A stretch of DNA of 64,000 bases. Origin: Roseiarcus fermentans. GTDB lineage: Bacteria > Pseudomonadota > Alphaproteobacteria > Rhizobiales > Beijerinckiaceae. The position numbers and the translations under genes were made by a program. How positions within the stretch are numbered: the first letter of the stretch is position 1; the number at the start of each line of letters is the position of its first letter. Where the stretch lies: assembly GCF_003315135.1 (NCBI RefSeq), contig NZ_QNRK01000003.1, forward strand, positions 62,001 through 126,000. The letters are read 5' to 3'. Shown piece by piece: positions 61,903 to 64,000 of this stretch. The notes under the pieces were generated by a model, which was given only the letters and a program-made list of their open reading frames with translations, made no database searches and was not told the DNA's origin.

Positions 61903-62705
61903 GCGACCCTGCCGACCTTCGCCGCCTGCGCTTGCAAGCCGCTCTCGACGGCGAACTCGACGCCGCCAACGCGCTCGCCTTCGAACGCGACCTCGCCGCC
62001 GATCCGGCGCTCGCCGCCGAATACCGCGAGCTCGCCGCCGTGCGCGACGCGGTGCGCCGCCACGTTCCGCGCGAGGCGGCGCCGAAGGGGCTGGTCGACG
62101 CCGTGCTCGCGCTCGCGGCGGGAGAACCCGCGAAGCCGGCGAGGGCCGCGCCGCCCCCGGCGTCGCGCGCAAGGGGCTGGCTGGCGCTCGCGGCCTCTTT
62201 CGCCGGGCTCGGCTTCGCCGCCGGCGTCGGGCTCACGTCCCTGAACGCGCCCGACCCGTCGCGAGCGGTCGCCGGCAGTCTCGTCTCCGATTTCGCCCGC
62301 GCTTCCGTCGCCGGCCAGCCTTTCGACGTCGCCTCGTCCGACCGCCACACGGTGAAGCCGTGGCTCGCCGGCCGCACGACGGTCAGCGCCGACATCGTCG
62401 ATCTCGCCGCGCAGGGCTTTCCGCTCGCGGGGGGGCGTGTCGCCATCGTCGATCGGGCGCCGGTTCCGACGCTCGTCTACCGGCACAACGAGCATATGGC
62501 GGCCGTGACGGAGTTGCCGCTCGACGCCGCGGGCGCCCGGGCCGAGGGGACCGCGACGATCGACGGCTACCACGTCGCGCGCTGGAGCGACGCCGATCTC
62601 GCCTTCGTCGCCGTCTCCGACATGGACGCGCCGACGCTCGCCGGGTTCGTCGCGGCGTTCCGAGCGGCGCGCCTTTCGCATCGGGAGGAAAGCGGCAAGC
62701 GGTAG
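61899..62705 (+). CDS. Transmembrane anti-sigma factor
   Basis: 268 residues overlapping the sigma gene by four bases. The N-terminal cytoplasmic part (RLQAALDGELDAANALAFER followed by AEYRELAAVRDAVRRHV) is a helical sigma-binding domain of the RskA/zf-HC2-like type without the cysteine motif. One transmembrane helix (GWLALAASFAGLGFAAGVGL) follows at about residues 90-110, and the remainder is periplasmic. It should sequester the ECF factor until an envelope signal triggers release. No zinc motif means the sensor type is not the ZAS type. Confidence 0.82.
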   Translation: MSDPADLRRLRLQAALDGELDAANALAFERDLAADPALAAEYRELAAVRDAVRRHVPREAAPKGLVDAVLALAAGEPAKPARAAPPPASRARGWLALAASFAGLGFAAGVGLTSLNAPDPSRAVAGSLVSDFARASVAGQPFDVASSDRHTVKPWLAGRTTVSADIVDLAAQGFPLAGGRVAIVDRAPVPTLVYRHNEHMAAVTELPLDAAGARAEGTATIDGYHVARWSDADLAFVAVSDMDAPTLAGFVAAFRAARLSHREESGKR

Positions 62706-62748
62706 CGGCCGACGCGCCGGGCGGGCGCCGCCGGAACCGGCCGGCGCC

Positions 62749-63312
62749 TCACCGCCTGCCTTCGTCCTGCGGCTCCTTGAACAGCAGCGCCACGAGCGTG
62801 TCCGCGCCGAGGGCGAAGCTCAGGTTCCGGACGGCGAAGAACGGCGTCAGCGCGAGGAACACGATCACCGACACGCTGAGGAGTCCGGCGAGCCCGCCGC
62901 CGCCGATGCTGGGCAGACTTTCGCCGATCGTCTTTCCGTGGACGAGGCCCGCGATCACCGTCTCGATCACGTGCACCACGAGAAACATGAGGGTCAGCAG
63001 GAACGCCTCGTAGAGGATCGGATAGATCAGCGGCCGCCTGCGCAGCCATCGCCCGGGATCGACCATCTCGAACAGCATCATCACCTTGGCGAACACGAGG
63101 GCGTTGACGAAGGCCAGCCCCTGCCAGGTCCAGCCGATCCCCTGCTCCCTCATCACGATCCCCTGGTTGAGGGCGAACACCCCGAACAACACCCACAGAT
63201 AGACGAACAGGACGAGAAACCGGCGGAATTCCTCGGCCGCCTTCTCCTTCAGTCCGCGCGCGGGCGCTTCGGTCGGCCCCGCGGGCCCGGTTCCGGTCGA
63301 ACGGACGGTCAT
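62749..63312 (-). CDS. Multi-pass membrane protein of unknown function
   Basis: 187 residues from ATG 63312, preferred because AAGGAG lies five bases upstream (ATG 63330 is also in frame). Four hydrophobic segments: RFLVLFVYLWVLFGVFALNQ, GLAFVNALVFAKVMMLFEMV, LIYPILYEAFLLTLMFLVVH and LAGLLSVSVIVFLALTPFFA. The N-terminal tail is cytoplasmic and Pro/Gly-rich, and the C-terminal tail is acidic (KEPQDEGRR). No family recognised. It converges on the anti-sigma gene and is 87 bases from the next minus-strand gene. Confidence 0.7.
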   Translation of the reverse strand: MTVRSTGTGPAGPTEAPARGLKEKAAEEFRRFLVLFVYLWVLFGVFALNQGIVMREQGIGWTWQGLAFVNALVFAKVMMLFEMVDPGRWLRRRPLIYPILYEAFLLTLMFLVVHVIETVIAGLVHGKTIGESLPSIGGGGLAGLLSVSVIVFLALTPFFAVRNLSFALGADTLVALLFKEPQDEGRR

Positions 63313-63399
63313 GGCGCGCTCCTTCGGCATGTTGGTTCCCTGGGAGAGGCGGCGTCCCGTCGCCCGCGAGCGCGACAGGCGCTCCCTCCCAGACCGGCT

Positions 63400-64000
63400 C
63401 TATTGCGGGTTTTGCGGGTGCGCTCCGCCCGCTTCTGCGGACTTGCCCTTCTTGTGCTTCGGCTTGTCCGCCCCGGCGCTCTTGTCGGACTTGGCGGGGG
63501 CGATCGTCGCGAGCCGCGCTTCGAGCAGCGCCGCCCGGGCGGCGGTGACGCTCGCCGCGCAGAACCCGTGCTCCGCTTCCTTGACATAGTCGCGACAGGT
63601 GTCGTCGCGCTCGCCGGGAAAGCCGCCCTGGTCGCGCACGACACTGGCGGCGTCCGGGTGGTCGCGGGCCAGGTCCTCGAGCTTGTGCAGCGCGCGGGCC
63701 ATCGCGTTCTCCGCCTCGGTGCGGCGCTTGCCGATCGCCGCAGCGTCGGCCTGGAGCGTCGTCCCGTCGGGCCCCCAGAGGCCGCTCGGGCTCGTCTGGC
63801 AATCGGCCGCCTTGAACACGCAGGCGGTGATCTGCGCGGGAACGAGGACTGCGCCGTTGACGACGTCGAAGGCGAACGGGCAGGCGGGGACGTCGACCTC
63901 GTAGCGCGCGAGGCCGTCGGGATGACCGGCGCTGGTCGCCACGATCGGCTTGTCCCCGACGATGGCGACGACGCAGCGCTGCGACGCGTCCGAGACGCCT
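63400..64000 (-). CDS. Secreted-type protein with Cys-rich domain, N-terminus outside window
   Basis: The reading frame is open to the right edge, so the start is not in the window; 199 residues are visible. The central part has a Cys-rich domain (EVDVPACPFAFDVVNGAVLV, then ITACVFKAADCQTSPS). The region RDQGGFPGERDDTCRDYVKEAEHGFCAASV resembles LprI/DUF1311-type lysozyme inhibitor repeats, with a helical A/L-rich part preceding it. The C-terminus is Lys/Pro-rich (DKSAGADKPKHKKGKSAEAG) and disordered. Likely periplasmic. The family call is tentative. Confidence 0.5.
   Translation of the reverse strand, partial: GVSDASQRCVVAIVGDKPIVATSAGHPDGLARYEVDVPACPFAFDVVNGAVLVPAQITACVFKAADCQTSPSGLWGPDGTTLQADAAAIGKRRTEAENAMARALHKLEDLARDHPDAASVVRDQGGFPGERDDTCRDYVKEAEHGFCAASVTAARAALLEARLATIAPAKSDKSAGADKPKHKKGKSAEAGGAHPQNPQ

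Overview
The window is a GC-rich chromosomal segment, most likely from an alphaproteobacterium of the Hyphomicrobiales (Rhizobiales). Pointers are an IalB-family protein, DUF2336, HspQ, a second FtsZ-type protein, a class III-like PPK2, cobalamin-dependent MetH, and two copies of the short intergenic repeat that Rhizobiales carry. Genus cannot be fixed from the sequence. No tRNA, rRNA, CRISPR array, transposase or prophage module was seen.

Layout. 1-4745: 3' end of a Wza-type polysaccharide export gene, then glycolate oxidase glcDEF on the minus strand. 4746-9887: an accessory island with visibly more A/T, holding a nitrilase-superfamily protein of unusual architecture (E-K-C triad) and a convergent patatin-like phospholipase; both are best read from TTG starts. 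10042-15892: trans-aconitate methyltransferase behind a palindromic operator, a membrane GT2 glycosyltransferase, a CitE-like lyase/MaoC hydratase pair, DUF2336 and a FrnE-like DsbA protein. 16017-19062: MazEF toxin-antitoxin, a small membrane protein/MFS exporter operon behind a 47-bp near-palindrome, and a 33-bp fragment of a second mazF. 19095-27197: metH, a DMT permease, an FtsZ paralogue and a YejA-type binding protein. 27514-34732: envelope proteins (IalB, beta-helix, exosortase-type surface protein), a glycosyltransferase, HspQ and a malyl-CoA-lyase-like enzyme. 35027-41503: UvrD-family helicase, a DUF4160/DUF2442/ribbon-helix-helix cluster, PPK2, an MDR oxidoreductase and DUF4331. 41531-49653: class A beta-lactamase, DenD, two tandem LivJ-type binding proteins, a MotA/MotB-like motor pair with a GNAT, and asd. 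50111-54719: cyclic-nucleotide-binding protein, copA/cueR around a textbook MerR-type promoter, and an aminotransferase. 54884-59928: intergenic repeats, a candidate small RNA or leader, glnB, hemW, infC (AUU start) and an Fsr-like exporter. 60022-64000: Tat phosphoesterase, cytochrome c, ECF sigma/anti-sigma, a membrane protein and a truncated secreted protein.

The best candidate for something undescribed is the nitrilase/patatin island. Next come three strong palindromes without an obvious local regulator, the mazF remnant whose differences are all synonymous, and the terminator-bounded transcript candidate upstream of glnB.
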